A stretch of 64,000 nt of DNA from Acarospora socialis (Eukaryota > Ascomycota > Lecanoromycetes > Acarosporales > Acarosporaceae), in NCBI GenBank assembly GCA_025617375.2, contig JAMYGW020000003.1:1054001-1118000 (forward strand). The letters run 5' to 3'. Positions within the stretch are counted from its first letter, which is position 1, and each line of letters begins with the position of its first letter. The position numbers were made by a program, and so were the translations under genes. Below, in pieces: positions 12,541 to 23,074 of the stretch. The notes beneath the pieces were generated by a model. It did no database searches and was not told the origin of the DNA. It saw nothing but the letters and a program-made list of their open reading frames with translations.

Positions 12541-15500
12541 AGATGGACAAAGGTTTGGAGCTTGGCCATATCCCCACACCGACAGTCGGCGTTCTCCACG
12601 CTGTTCAATATGACAAGGACGCCGGTGACCGCATCACGTTCCGCGCCATTGATCCGGTGGAGGTACGCATTCGAAATCTCTCGGTCCAGATTCATGTATT
12701 CCCAAGCGCCATCGCCAATCTTGGAAGCGCAATCACAAGGCGTAAACGAGGGCAGGAGGTGAAGATGGAAGACAATCTTAAACGAGGTCAGCGCGGACCT
12801 GCCTCGAGGAAGCTTGACGGCCATCTTGGGATGCTCTGGCAGCGGCAAGACTTCACTGCTCAACGTCGCATCGCACAGGATGAACAGTAGCAGATTAAAG
12901 GTATCTGGGCATACCTTGTAGAACAGACAAACCACCCTATCTAGCATCCGCAGTGCTTATGTTATGCAAGAAGGATGTCTTACTTCCTACGCTGACCGTC
13001 AGGGAAACGCTCCGATACGCGGCAGATCTGCGCCTTCCACCACCGACCACACAAGTAGAGCGATGGCGAGTGGTGGAGGAGGTCATACTCGAGTTAGGGC
13101 TGAGAGACTGCGCAGATATCCGGATAGGGAACAATCTCCACAAAGGTTGTAGTGGCGGCGAGAAGCGAAGAACCAGTCCTGGAGTAAAGCTGCTGGCACA
13201 CCCCTCGTTTCTCTTGCTGGATGGGGTCACTATCGGTTTGGACAGCTCAAGCGCCTTCCAGCTTATCTCGACGCTGAAGAGTTTGGCGCCACTACTATAC
13301 ATCAGCCTCGCTCCGAGATATGGATTCTTTTCGATCACATAGTCCTACTCTCGAGGCGATGTCCTCTATACAGCGGGCCGGCGGACAAGTGCTTACCTTA
13401 TTTTGAAAGCTTAGGCTATGAACTACCGTCGTTCCGCAATCCGGCAGAATACCTTATCGATTTGGCTGCTGTTGATGCTCGGTCATCCGAGCTAAAGGAA
13501 ATGTCTCTAGACAAGTCCTGGAGGGTTTACGGAGCATGGGACGACACAAGCGTAATGACGAAGTGATTATCGTAGGTGAAGGCTTAGGACCACACAGGTT
13601 GATAAACACTACCGTACACCTTTCGGACGACAATTTCGTGTCCTGACTGCTCGAACGTTCAAGGTGACGTATCGGGATCCAATGGGCTTGGCGGGCAGTG
13701 TATTCGAAGCCATCAGTATGGCAATCGTCACCGGGTGGATCTTCCTCGCCTTCGATGGTAGCTTGGCGGAAATCCGTTCTCAGGAGGGCGCCTTATACAC
13801 CGCGACATCCCTCCAGGGGTATCTGATCCTACTCTTTGAGACACATCGCCTTACCATGGACATACAGCTCTTTGATCGCGAGCGTATATAGGGCATTGTA
13901 GGCGTGCCGGCCTTCTTGATTAGTAGGGGACTTGCTCGATTCTTTGTGGAGGATGTTCCTGTACCGCTTATCTTTTCTATCATCTTCTATTTCATGGCTG
14001 GGTTCGCCCACTGGCAAGCGCAGTTCTTTGCGTTCTTCGCCGTCACACGCTTGACCCTTCATATAGCCGTTACATTCGCCACAACATGCGTGGCCATCTC
14101 TAGACATTTCGCCGGTGCTACCCTTATTGCCAACATGGGCAATACACTGCAATCCTTGGCTTGCGGGTACTTTGTACAATCCAACGAGATCCCGGTTTAT
14201 GTGCGATGGCTGAAATGGACAGCATATGTGTTCTATGCGTTTGGCGCTCTTTGCGCCAATGAGTTTGTCGGCGACACTTCGAACCCCGAAGGTCATTTCT
14301 ATGAATGTTCCCTTGCTGGAGGCATTAGCAATCCAGCTTGCAAAGAACATACTGGGCGGTATATCATGGAGTCCCTTGGATTTCCCTTGAACTAGGTCGT
14401 AAGGCCTATTCTTATGCTGCATCGTTTGCCATAGCCTTCTACTTAGGGGGCGCTGTCGTTCTGCAATAGTGGACGCTTGAAATGAGTGTTGCCAAAGCTA
14501 TACATAGTGATACGGATAAGTCTGCTGGCAAAGAGAAGATAACAACGCGCTCCATCCAGGATGCTAAGACTATCACAATAGCACTCGAGAAGTACACGCT
14601 GAATATAATCAAGCGGAAGGGTGTTGGAGAAACTCCGTTAATCTCCCAATCCTGCAGCCGGTCTCTTCAATCTTTGAACCGGGCCTCCTCAATGTTATCA
14701 TGGGCCCGTCTAAGCGGGAGTAGAAAGACGTCAATACTGAACGCAATGAGAGACAGACTGCACAGCAGCTTCTCCACCAAGTATAAGACGTCCGGAAGAA
14801 TGCTATACAATGGCGCCATGCCAACCAAGTCCGTTATTAGCTCTATTTGCTCATATATTTGCCAGGACGATAAATGCGCTCCTGCCCTCACTCACAGTTC
14901 GCGAGACACTCCGATTTGCGGCTGCTTCAAGGTTGCCGGCTTGGATGTCCAGGGCAGAAAAAACTCGGCGTGCAGATTCTGTTCTTCTGAAACTGGGTCT
15001 CCGTGACTGCGCCAATAACTTGATTGGGAGTGTCCTGGTGAAGGGGATTAGTGGCGGCGAGAGGAGAAGGGTGACAAGTGCTACTCAAATCCCCACAGAT
15101 CCGAGGGTATTGCTGTTGGACGAGCCATCTTCTGGACTTGACGGCTTCACCGCGATGTCGATCATCGAGGTGCTCAGAGGACTCGCCGAGGAAGGTCGAA
15201 CTGTCATACTTACCATTCATCAGCCGAGGTCAGACCTCTTCGAGCAATTTGGAAACATTCTTTTACTAGCTCGCGGAGGGTTAGCGTAATACGCAGGGAA
15301 GGGCAGTGGCATGTTAAAGCATCGTGAGACACTAAGTTTCTCCTGTGATCAAGATATGAACCCCGCTGATTTCGCTCTCGACGTGTTCACGGTGGCCACC
15401 CAGCATGCAGCGAGAGAAGCAGCCAGTAAGTCAGAGTTTAAGGCTCATCGAGACATGGAACATAGAGCAGCCCGCTTCTGGTCAAAGAGACCTCCACGAT

Positions 15501-16110
15501 CGCCACCCCGCGAACTTGCAAGGATGAAAAGAGGAATGACGCCTTTTCACATCGCCTTTCCTATCTTACTCCACAGAGGTACTAACAACTTCCAGCGTCA
15601 ACCGTTACTCATACTTGCCCGCATAATGTAGGTTGTCGGGCTTGCCCTTATTCTTACACTTTTCTTTGCGCCACTTAAGGATGACTTTTTGTTTCCGTAC
15701 AACCTTGTTTGGGATTCATACATCAGTTTGCGGCCATGTACTTTGTTGGCATGCTTCAGAACGTTGCAGTGTATCCTGACGAGAAGGAAGTTTTCTGTCG
15801 CGAGCATGATAACGAGGCGTATTCTGTGGAGGCGTTCTTCCTACAGTACACCTCCCTCGAGATTCCCTTCGAGGTCGCCACCTGTCGCCCATCTTGTGGT
15901 CCCTAGGCAATCTGGCACCGTATTCACTACGAGACCAGCACTTTACGTGCGACGGTCACCAGAAACTGCCCAACGGGGATTGTCCTATCAGCACCGGCGT
16001 GCAAGTCTTGCGGCTTTACAACCTGGACATGTACCGTGGTATATCGGATCTTTGCATATCTTCTATTAAAGGTGAGGAGGACGCACTGGGATGTTAAGGA
16101 ATGGTTTGGC
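12541..16110 (+). pseudogene. Decayed full-size ABCG (White-type) ABC transporter
   Basis: Both halves of a double ABCG transporter can be read in order but in shifting frames. Half 1: an N-terminal stretch (FRAIDPVEVRIRNLSVQI) in one frame, Walker A (GCSGSGKTSLLN, about 12820) in another, then LTVRETLRYAADLRLPPP. The signature reads SGGEKRR and the Walker B is damaged (LLLDGVTIGLDSSS). Membrane segments lie at 13660-14395. Half 2: Walker A reads GSRKTSILNAM (G to R) at about 14720, followed by a better kept block at 14840-15285 with ISGGERRR, VLLLDEPSSGLDG and IHQPRSDLF. Transmembrane remnants run to about 16100 (GMLQNVAVYPDEKEVF, GHQKLPNGDCPISTGVQV). One clear lesion is an extra G in the QEDVLLP region near 12970. 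At least six frame changes or stops are not explained by introns. The intact product would have been a plasma- or vacuolar-membrane exporter; its substrate is unknown. Confidence 0.88.
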
Positions 16111-17024
16111 GTGGGAAATGAAGCCTGATATATTGCTCTCCTGCATGGCATGGAACGAATTTCGATGCATAGACTCGGTGTTGGTGATTCTTTATACCAT
16201 TCGCATTGCATGGGCTTGGCCAACGATCACGCTTCAAAGTAGCTGCATTCGCGCAGGTACGAGCTCCCTGAATACTGTCGATCGAATGGTATAGAGTGCA
16301 ATTTAGTATCCGTCATGTAACCCACGCTGGCTATATCTATCAAAGTTCCAGCGTAATGGCAGGTGGGACTCATGTCATGCAGAGACCTCTCCTGGCCACA
16401 ACAGCTTTCACCTCGTTCCTGCACGGTTAGCTGCAGATCAGGCTGGTCGTGTCAAGTGACAAACAAATATCTGGCTGCTTGTTGGTGCTGGTCTCCCACA
16501 TTACAACGCGAGATAATTTCGAGAGCATATTTGCTCATCCTTCAGGATCATGATTTGCTCAATGGAGATTGGCTGTACCGAGAGATCGGGCCTGTAAGGT
16601 GTATGTCGGCAGACACTGCACATATGTGTGCAGCTGTATGAAGTATGTTTATGTGAAACAGTAAAGTCCTGAAACTCATGTGCCTTACATGACCTGATTG
16701 CTCTCACATCCCTCCACCGTGCAGAAGCGATACGTCAGCGACCGGGATCACCGCAAACCCTATGTGGTCCGAGCGTCTGAAATTAGTGCAACAAACGCCC
16801 AACATCACAAGTAACACTTCATTCTGTTTTTCTAACCTTCCGAAAACAACACTCTTTTTCTCTTCGTCACCTCACTACTCCTGATTTTCTACCATCACGT
16901 CTTCCTTCTAGTCATTCGTTTCTAGGAGTGGAGACATTTTCGACTCCCTCACAACATTCCCATCTTCGCTTTCGAACTATTCTAACAACCTGTCCACTCA
17001 TTTGCAGCTTAAGCTCGCGTCAAG
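16111..17024. other. Intergenic stretch and pyrimidine-rich leader
   Basis: No coding sequence was recognised from 16111 to about 16800. From about 16820 to 17000 the plus strand is rich in CT tracts (ctctttttctcttcgtcacc), as in promoters and 5' leaders of highly expressed filamentous fungal genes. It directly precedes the secreted-protein gene. Confidence 0.5.
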
Positions 17025-19380
17025 ATGCGTCTGTCCAAGGTGATCGCGTCTGTGGTGACGATGGGTGTGGTTGGTGTCGGTGCAGTGGAGTAAGTGGTTC
17101 ATCTCGTTCGTATGTTCTAGGGTTGTTCCCAGCCGCAATGAAGAAAATCGACGAGTCAGCGACGAGTCAGCGCCGAGCTCACCGGCGCCAATTCACGCGT
17201 GAAGCACACAAAAGCTCAGACTTTTGAGAACTTTTTCAAAAAACCACCACACACAACAACGATGGCAGTACCTCCTGCCATCGTGAGATTTCTGATCTCG
17301 GAGCGGACATACGCCAAGCTCCTCTCAATTGTCATACAAATTTTGACAATTGCACTAACGGTGCAATCCCTTAGGTCTCCCGATGGACTTTCCGTTAGCA
17401 TCGCGATTGGCAACTCGAATGGCAACAACTGCGGTCATCAAGAAACGGTATATGTTACCGTCACTGCTCCTGCTAAAACCATCGATGTGGCTGTCACGTC
17501 GGCTTCGATTCAATCTACTACCAGCGTCGGCGTACAAGCTCCCTCGAAAGTTCTCGACCTTCAGCCTGCTGTTCCGACTGATACGGCCACTGATATCACC
17601 GCCACTAGTACCATCTTCATCACCTACACTCAGTTCGTACAGGTAGCTTCAGCCACTCCAACTTCGAGCATTCCTGGATATGGTGAGCCCTATGACTTTA
17701 GCGAGCATGATGGAACAACTACCTCGCAGAACGGCAATGCTCCCTCTACAACTCAAGATTCCGTTATGAGTACTACCACCGTTCAGGCCGCACCGATCTC
17801 CACCGAGGCAACTCAGCACTCCACAAGCGATGGAACTATCTTCTTGACCCTCACATCGACCGTACATTTGACCCGAACCATTGTCGAGGTCCACAATAGA
17901 ACCTCTACCTCAGCTCGAAGCTTCACAGGGATCGGTGCGAGTGGCTGGAATGCAACGGGCACAACCTTACAGACCGTGAAAGGTGGCCAAACAGGCAGCG
18001 GCGTCAGCGCTTTGAGCAACCAAGCTCAACAAACGGGTGTCGTGCCTGCCCTCCCTAATGGTCTGCCTACTGGCCATACGTATGGTGTTCCATCTCCCTC
18101 CGGTCAAGTGTATAGGAAGAAGGAGAAACGTCAAGTGGGCGCGATCGTCGTCGCTACTATCGGGGGCGTAGTTGTTTCCTGGACAAACGCCTACGATGGC
18201 GGTGCATCTGCTACTCCCCTCCCATCTCCGCCTTCGAAAGCCCAACCTCCTCTTGTCCCAGGTACGCCTGACATAGCTCCCATCCTAAGCTCTTATGTGG
18301 ACTAATATCTTAACAGCTCCAGTCCCTTATGGAGTCGAGCCATCCTCCTCCGTTCCATCTCCGCCTTTGAAAGCCGAACCTCCTCTTGTTCCAGGTAAGC
18401 CTGACAGAGTTCCAATCCTAAAGCTCTTGTATGGACTAATATTCTGGATATGTCTAGCCCCTTCACCTGCAGGTTATGGATTCCCACAGGCCTTCTCGGT
18501 AGCCTTCCTTCCTAGCACATTGTCCCAGACCTCGGATGCTTCCAAGCAAGCCACCACCAAGACAGCAGCTCCAACAACGGTGACCGAAGGCGTTCAACTC
18601 GCTACCAGAACAACCGATGCGTCTTCTGTAATCGCACAATCTTCGTCGGCCAATGTCTCTTCATCCACTGCACCAGCCGCTCCGACTACGACCGACTGCG
18701 GTGAGGTTGGAAACTTCACTCTCAATGTGAGTACTCCGGTCAACTTACCACGCTGTCCAGAATTAGCTACTCACCTTCTACAGTTCGATGATCTCCTCGC
18801 CTTTTCACCAAGTAACAACGACACAGCCGACTTTCCGCCAATCTTCAGCCCCTACCATCATCTCTACTTCTCAGGAGGGTATGCATATGCGCCACCGCCG
18901 ACTGATCCGTTCCAACCAAGTTCTGCACCACACCTGGCTGTCTTTACCGCAAATATGACGGGACAACCTCTTGTCACTACCGGGTCGACCGACGTGGGAG
19001 ATGACATCCTCGGAGAGTTCGGTGCGGGACCAAGGGCACGCAATAGCGCATATTGGATTGATGTTTACGGGGCCTCGATGGGATGCGACAATAGAGGGCC
19101 AGAAGAGTGCATCATCACTTTCTCTGGATCTGCATACATCAAGTCGACCGATGAGGAAGTCATTCAGGTGTCAGCCAGTGCGGCAATCCCTCCGTGCCCC
19201 GAACTGCGCGACTGTCCCTTGCATCCAGTTCAACTGGGCGACAACTTCACCGGGTTGTCTGGCCTGCGCATCGTGGCTCGAGTAGGTGACAAGCCAGTCA
19301 TCTGGTTTATGGACGATGTTCAGCTGGCGTGGAGCAACAACACCTGCGCCGCTGGCCTTGAGCGTAGGCGACACCGGTAG
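17025..19380 (+). CDS. Secreted Ser/Thr-rich protein with conserved fungal C-terminal domain
   Basis: Probable cell-wall or secreted protein of unknown function. The preferred model starts at 17025 with a signal peptide (MRLSKVIASVVTMGVVGVGA). Exons: 17025-17089, 17121 or 17133-17198, 17375-18261, 17-codon-scale exon 18317-18394, 18458-18726 and 18784-19380, giving about 657 aa with every phase kept. The weak point is intron 1, only 31 or 43 nt; the alternative start is 17262, which gives a signal-anchor-like N-terminus. The middle is Ser/Thr/Pro-rich with a VYVTVTAP motif and a KR site (about 18126). The last 220 residues form a conserved domain (FSPYHHLYFSGGYAY, AYWIDVYGASMGCDN, VIWFMDDVQLAW) that I believe is catalogued as DUF7371. 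The 57-nt intron at 18727-18783 is inferred because removing it restores NFTLNFDDL. Exon 18317-18394 and its introns lie in a local tandem duplication. Confidence 0.8.
18222..18470 (+). repeat. Tandem duplication of an exon-intron unit, period 133 bp
   Basis: Copy 1 starts at 18222 and copy 2 at 18355, both with ccatctccgcct. Each copy holds a proline-rich exon end (PSPP.KA.PPLVP), a donor (gtacgc, gtaagc), an intron with the shared word tggactaatat, and an acceptor. A weaker third exon start (ggttatgga, about 18472) matches the start of the middle exon (cttatgga). Confidence 0.85.
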
Positions 19381-20079
19381 ATTACGAATCTCATGAATGA
19401 ACGGTCTGGCAACATGCATGTACCTTGATGGTGGATGTTTGGCCGGACGAATCACTGGTTGACGAGAAGGTGTTCAATCACAAGTATGATGATCACGATT
19501 GTCCGTGGTCTTGCTGTCGCTCTTGTTAGGCGGTCTTTCCTCATTGGCTAGATGCTAGTTAGGATCCATAGCAGAGCTTGCATAGCAAATGAAACGAATG
19601 TAAAAGCAGTAATTGCACTTTGTGATGATAGTTTACCAGAAGAAAGTCGTCATCACCGCCAATCCAGCAACCGTCACAACTGCCCCAAACTGGCCAGACA
19701 AATATCAGTACCTAAGGTACACCACATAGCTCTCATCTCTACCTGTAATAATGAATGCTTGCCACCATTGATGCTGCCAAACGTACGAGTATGCACCTCG
19801 TAAGGGAAACCGCATATCATAGCGAGATCACCGATCAGTTCGCGCTAGATGACCCCTTTTCTCGGTGGTTGGTCGGATGACGTATGAGGCTAAGGCAGCC
19901 AAAACAACGCGTCTCCCATGTTTACTCGAGTACCTCAGCAATAACTTATCACCCTGACTGTTCCTACCAGCAGGATCGCATCACTGTAAGCTCGTACTTT
20001 TCTACGAGCTCCTCGCCAATTGTGCAACAGTATTAAAATACTTCTTGCTCGTCAAGCAATCTGATATCAATTGCCCAAG
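19381..20079. other. Intergenic stretch, no gene seen
   Basis: Lies between two plus-strand genes. The short open frame at about 19552-19803 lacks protein-like features. The last 100 bases are AT-richer and may be the promoter of the DUF7726-like gene. Confidence 0.5.
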
Positions 20080-21241
20080 ATGTCGGACTTTGATCATAAC
20101 AAGGAAAATGCCATGCTTGAAGCATGTGCGGTGAGTTCTCTGTCTACAATCGTGGACAGTCAATTACTCATCATTTCCGACGACAGAAAAATCCTGCACT
20201 TGACAAATTTGTGGTTAGTAGTTATGCCCGCACACACAAGCCCAGACAAACGTGCTCCAACTCACTCACTGACCTTCCACCCAACCACAGAAAGACTACG
20301 AAGCGCAATGGAAAGCCAGCCACGAAGCCCATACTCGCACCTATGTCGCCACCAACCCCTCGACCAGCAGCACCACCAAGAAACGCCCCTCCTCCACCCT
20401 CGAGCACGATCAAGACCACGACCTCGACCCCGAAGACATCCACATCCCCGGCGAGAACTCGTCCGACGACGAAGACCTCGAGATCGACCAGACGTGCGAC
20501 CAGGTGCGGCACAAAATCACCGCCTTCATCAACAACGGCGGGATGAAGGTGACGGAATTCCAGCGGGCCATCGGCGTCAACGCGGGCTCCTACGGCCGCT
20601 TCACGAAGGCGCACGGGCCCGACGCCGGCTTCAACAACGGCACCTACCCCGCGGCGTACGTCTTCTTCAAGAAACGCGAGATGGCCGGGATCAAGATGCC
20701 GACGGCGGCGAAGAAGCGCAAGACGGCGACGACGGGATCGAAGAAAAGCAATGGGAGCGGTGGCGCGGACGGGGATGAGTTCGACGTGTCGGGCATCCAC
20801 CTCGACGGCGAAGACGAACAGGAAGTCGAAATCTACGACACCTGCGACGACGTGCGGCGCAAGATCGCGGCCCACCTGCGTCTCCCCGGCGTCACGCAGG
20901 CGGCGTTCCTGCGCGCGCTCTCGACGTCCTTCCCCGCGGCCGCGTCGCGCAGATTGACGGCGAAGCAGCTGAACGACTTCACGGCGAAGAAGGGACCGAC
21001 GGGTGGGTCAGGGTCGGGGGTGTTCTATGCCGCGTATGTGTACTTCGAGAAGTTGCGGATCAAGCAGGGGAAGAAGAAGGGGAAGAAGCGGGTCGAGATG
21101 GAGGAGAAGTGGGGGCCCGGGAAGCAGTATGGGGGGAAGGCCGGGTTTCCGACGAAGGAGGTCAAGTCCTTGTGGTGTAGGTCTGATGAGAGGCCGTTTA
21201 TGGATCAGTATGGGGTTATGAGTGTTCAGAGGACGAGGTAG
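20080..21241 (+). CDS. Protein with two DUF7726-like repeats
   Basis: Exons 20080-20130, 20187-20213 and 20291-21241 (342 aa), all introns in phase 0. The middle exon is only 27 nt (KNPALDKFV). After a charged, Ser-rich linker the protein holds two related units. Unit 1 reads TCDQVRHKITAFI...VTEFQRAIG...YPAAYVFFKKREMAGIK. Unit 2 reads TCDDVRRKIAAHL...QAAFLRALS...VFYAAYVYFEKLRIKQGK. Each has an N-terminal helix, a middle that resembles a small helix-turn-helix, and a K-rich end, so nucleic-acid binding is possible but is my inference. I recall this family as DUF7726, found in filamentous fungi, function unknown. The C-terminus ends SDERPFMDQYGVMSVQRTR. The third exon is strongly GC-rich with C/G in third positions, unlike the flanking DNA. 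Confidence 0.85.
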
Positions 21242-22461
21242 GGGGTGGGGGGATGCGTGGATGCGTTCTTGGTGGAAGGGGTCGAGGTGGTGGGAAGGGA
21301 GGGATGGTTCTATGTTGGGTACGTTGTCGGGCATTTTGGATGGGAGGCTTGGTGTCAGTATGCCGGAGTGTAAAATCTGCGAGTGCAGAAGTCGTGAGGT
21401 AAGGTTTATGTATTTGTACGATTGACATCTCTTTGGCTAGCGACGGTACTGTATCTGTATGATAGTTTTTGTTCAGTCAGAACCTCAATCTCCATCCAAG
21501 TTGTGCTCCTTGCAAGAAGGAAGAGCCAATTCAGACATACTGCGAAACTGCTCACTGGAGTGATGTATGCGGCTGATGTGAAGGATGAAGGAATAGCGCT
21601 TTTAGAACATACGTGTCGACTCTGGACTGCGTTGCTGGGTTTAGTGCCTCATTGTGGCGGGATTTCGGACTCGACTCTGGCCGTGAGACTCCGTTTGGCG
21701 ACGAAGGATCAGGTTCCCAGCAGAGACACCTGCTCTCTGTTGAAGGATTGCGAGAGCCAGCAGCAGCATGTTTGGATTCGACATCGCCTCCAGGGTGGTG
21801 ATTGGTTAGCAGCAGGCCCCAGCTTTTAGTATCCAATCAAGTCTTTCACTATCTTCTTACTGGCGTATGTTTTAGTGCATGTGGCAGGTCGGTGTTCGGT
21901 CACTTTTTGCCTCCGTTCCTTCAAGCTGCGCATGAACACCTGTCGAGATACGTCCATCCCTTTGAAAGGAGCAGCTCAATGATAATATCACGGTAGCACA
22001 ACCTGTGCATTGGCCCATGAGCCTTTCCCAGTTGCTTCTGCACAAGGGTAAGGTAACACGAGACGGGGTTATTGATCTAGTGAGTACCTTACTTGGTAGG
22101 TACCTGAGAGTCGAGATCCACTCACTTCCGTTCGGTTATGGGATCGCCAGATCTTAGGCTTAGCGCAGGCTTTCCGCTAACTTACCTTACTCTACATGTA
22201 CGAGTAGGTAGGTACTTGTACCTCATCCACGGCCGGAAGGCTTGGGTCCCGAGACAATCAAAGTACAAGGTCTTGCCATTCCGGACTGCTGGTTGCATAT
22301 GCTAAAATGACTAATATAAGGTAGTTCTGAATTCTGGTTTTCTCATACAAATTGTGTCTGTGCCATCAGGAGTAGCGGATTTTCCATCTGCAACCAGCAG
22401 CCTGCAGTGTCGTGACCTGTAGGTACCTATCCTTGTAGTCACTTAGTTTAAGTAAAATTGG
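21242..22461. other. Intergenic stretch rich in GTACC words
   Basis: No gene was recognised. A 135-codon open frame at 21422-21829 has no domain or protein-like pattern. From about 22040 to 22230 words such as taccttac, ggtaggtacc and gtacgagtaggtaggtac recur on both strands. Confidence 0.5.
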
Positions 22462-22726
22462 AAGACTCCCATAATCCATGCGCCTGCATAAAAGACTCGG
22501 ATAGACAACGGCCCAAAGAAAAGACTTCTATAATACATGACAACCTCACTGTCGCCGAGATCTTACTATCAAAACACTTCAAATTATATCCCTATTACTG
22601 ACCCTAACAGCCTAACCCCCTAACCAACCTAACCCACCGCAACTGACCTAACCACCATATTGTGAACAATTCAGTGTTTTGTTTTATCCGAGTCTTTTAT
22701 GCAGGCGCATGGATTATGGGAGTCTT
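22462..22726. mobile_element. MITE-like inverted-repeat element
   Basis: Two perfect 42-bp inverted arms, 22462-22503 and 22685-22726 (arm 1 begins aagactcccataatccatgc), flank a 181-bp middle. There is no open reading frame inside. The middle holds a run of degenerate telomere-like cctaacc units at about 22600-22655. No clear target-site duplication was found next to the arms. Size and perfect arms fit a non-autonomous DNA transposon that moved recently, or a fold-back element. The family cannot be named from one copy. Confidence 0.8.
22600..22655 (+). repeat. Degenerate telomere-like CCTAACC run
   Basis: About seven irregular copies of cctaac/cctaacc spaced by 0-6 bases (for example gcctaaccccctaaccaacc). 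They resemble the fungal telomere unit TTAGGG read on the opposite strand, but are imperfect and internal. Confidence 0.65.
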
Positions 22727-23074
22727 TTACCCTAGGTTCAAAGCTCATCTTTTCAAACGAGCCATGAAGGATTGCGGAAGGAGCTCACTGCATGAGACAT
22801 CAAACATGCCAGCACTAAATCCAAGGGGAAGAGCCGACCATTTAGTCTGTATACTCGTGCACTAACAGTTGGGGCTACCCATCCCCTTTCTGTGCTGCTT
22901 TCCTTCTATATTCACCTGTTTTGGCCACTTACTGTCCTCTACTCGTATGATGCGACGAACTTACTTTGTATATAACTCCAAGAATCACCGTTGAACCTCA
23001 TTCTCTCACCTCTATGACCGTGAAGTACCTAAATCGTAGCACATCTCTGCGGATCGCTCCGAAGCTACTCAATC
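22727..23074. other. Upstream region of the P450 gene
   Basis: This 348-bp stretch between the inverted-repeat element and the P450 start holds no gene. The sequence tatataactcc at about 22968 is a possible TATA element some 105 bp before the ATG. The inverted-repeat element therefore ends about 350 bp upstream of the P450 start codon. Confidence 0.45.

Noticed and set aside
20222-20875. A 217-codon minus frame opposite the DUF7726-like gene
   Set aside because: It is the antisense shadow of a GC-rich exon with strong third-position bias; its Val/Arg/Asp-rich sequence is typical of such shadows.
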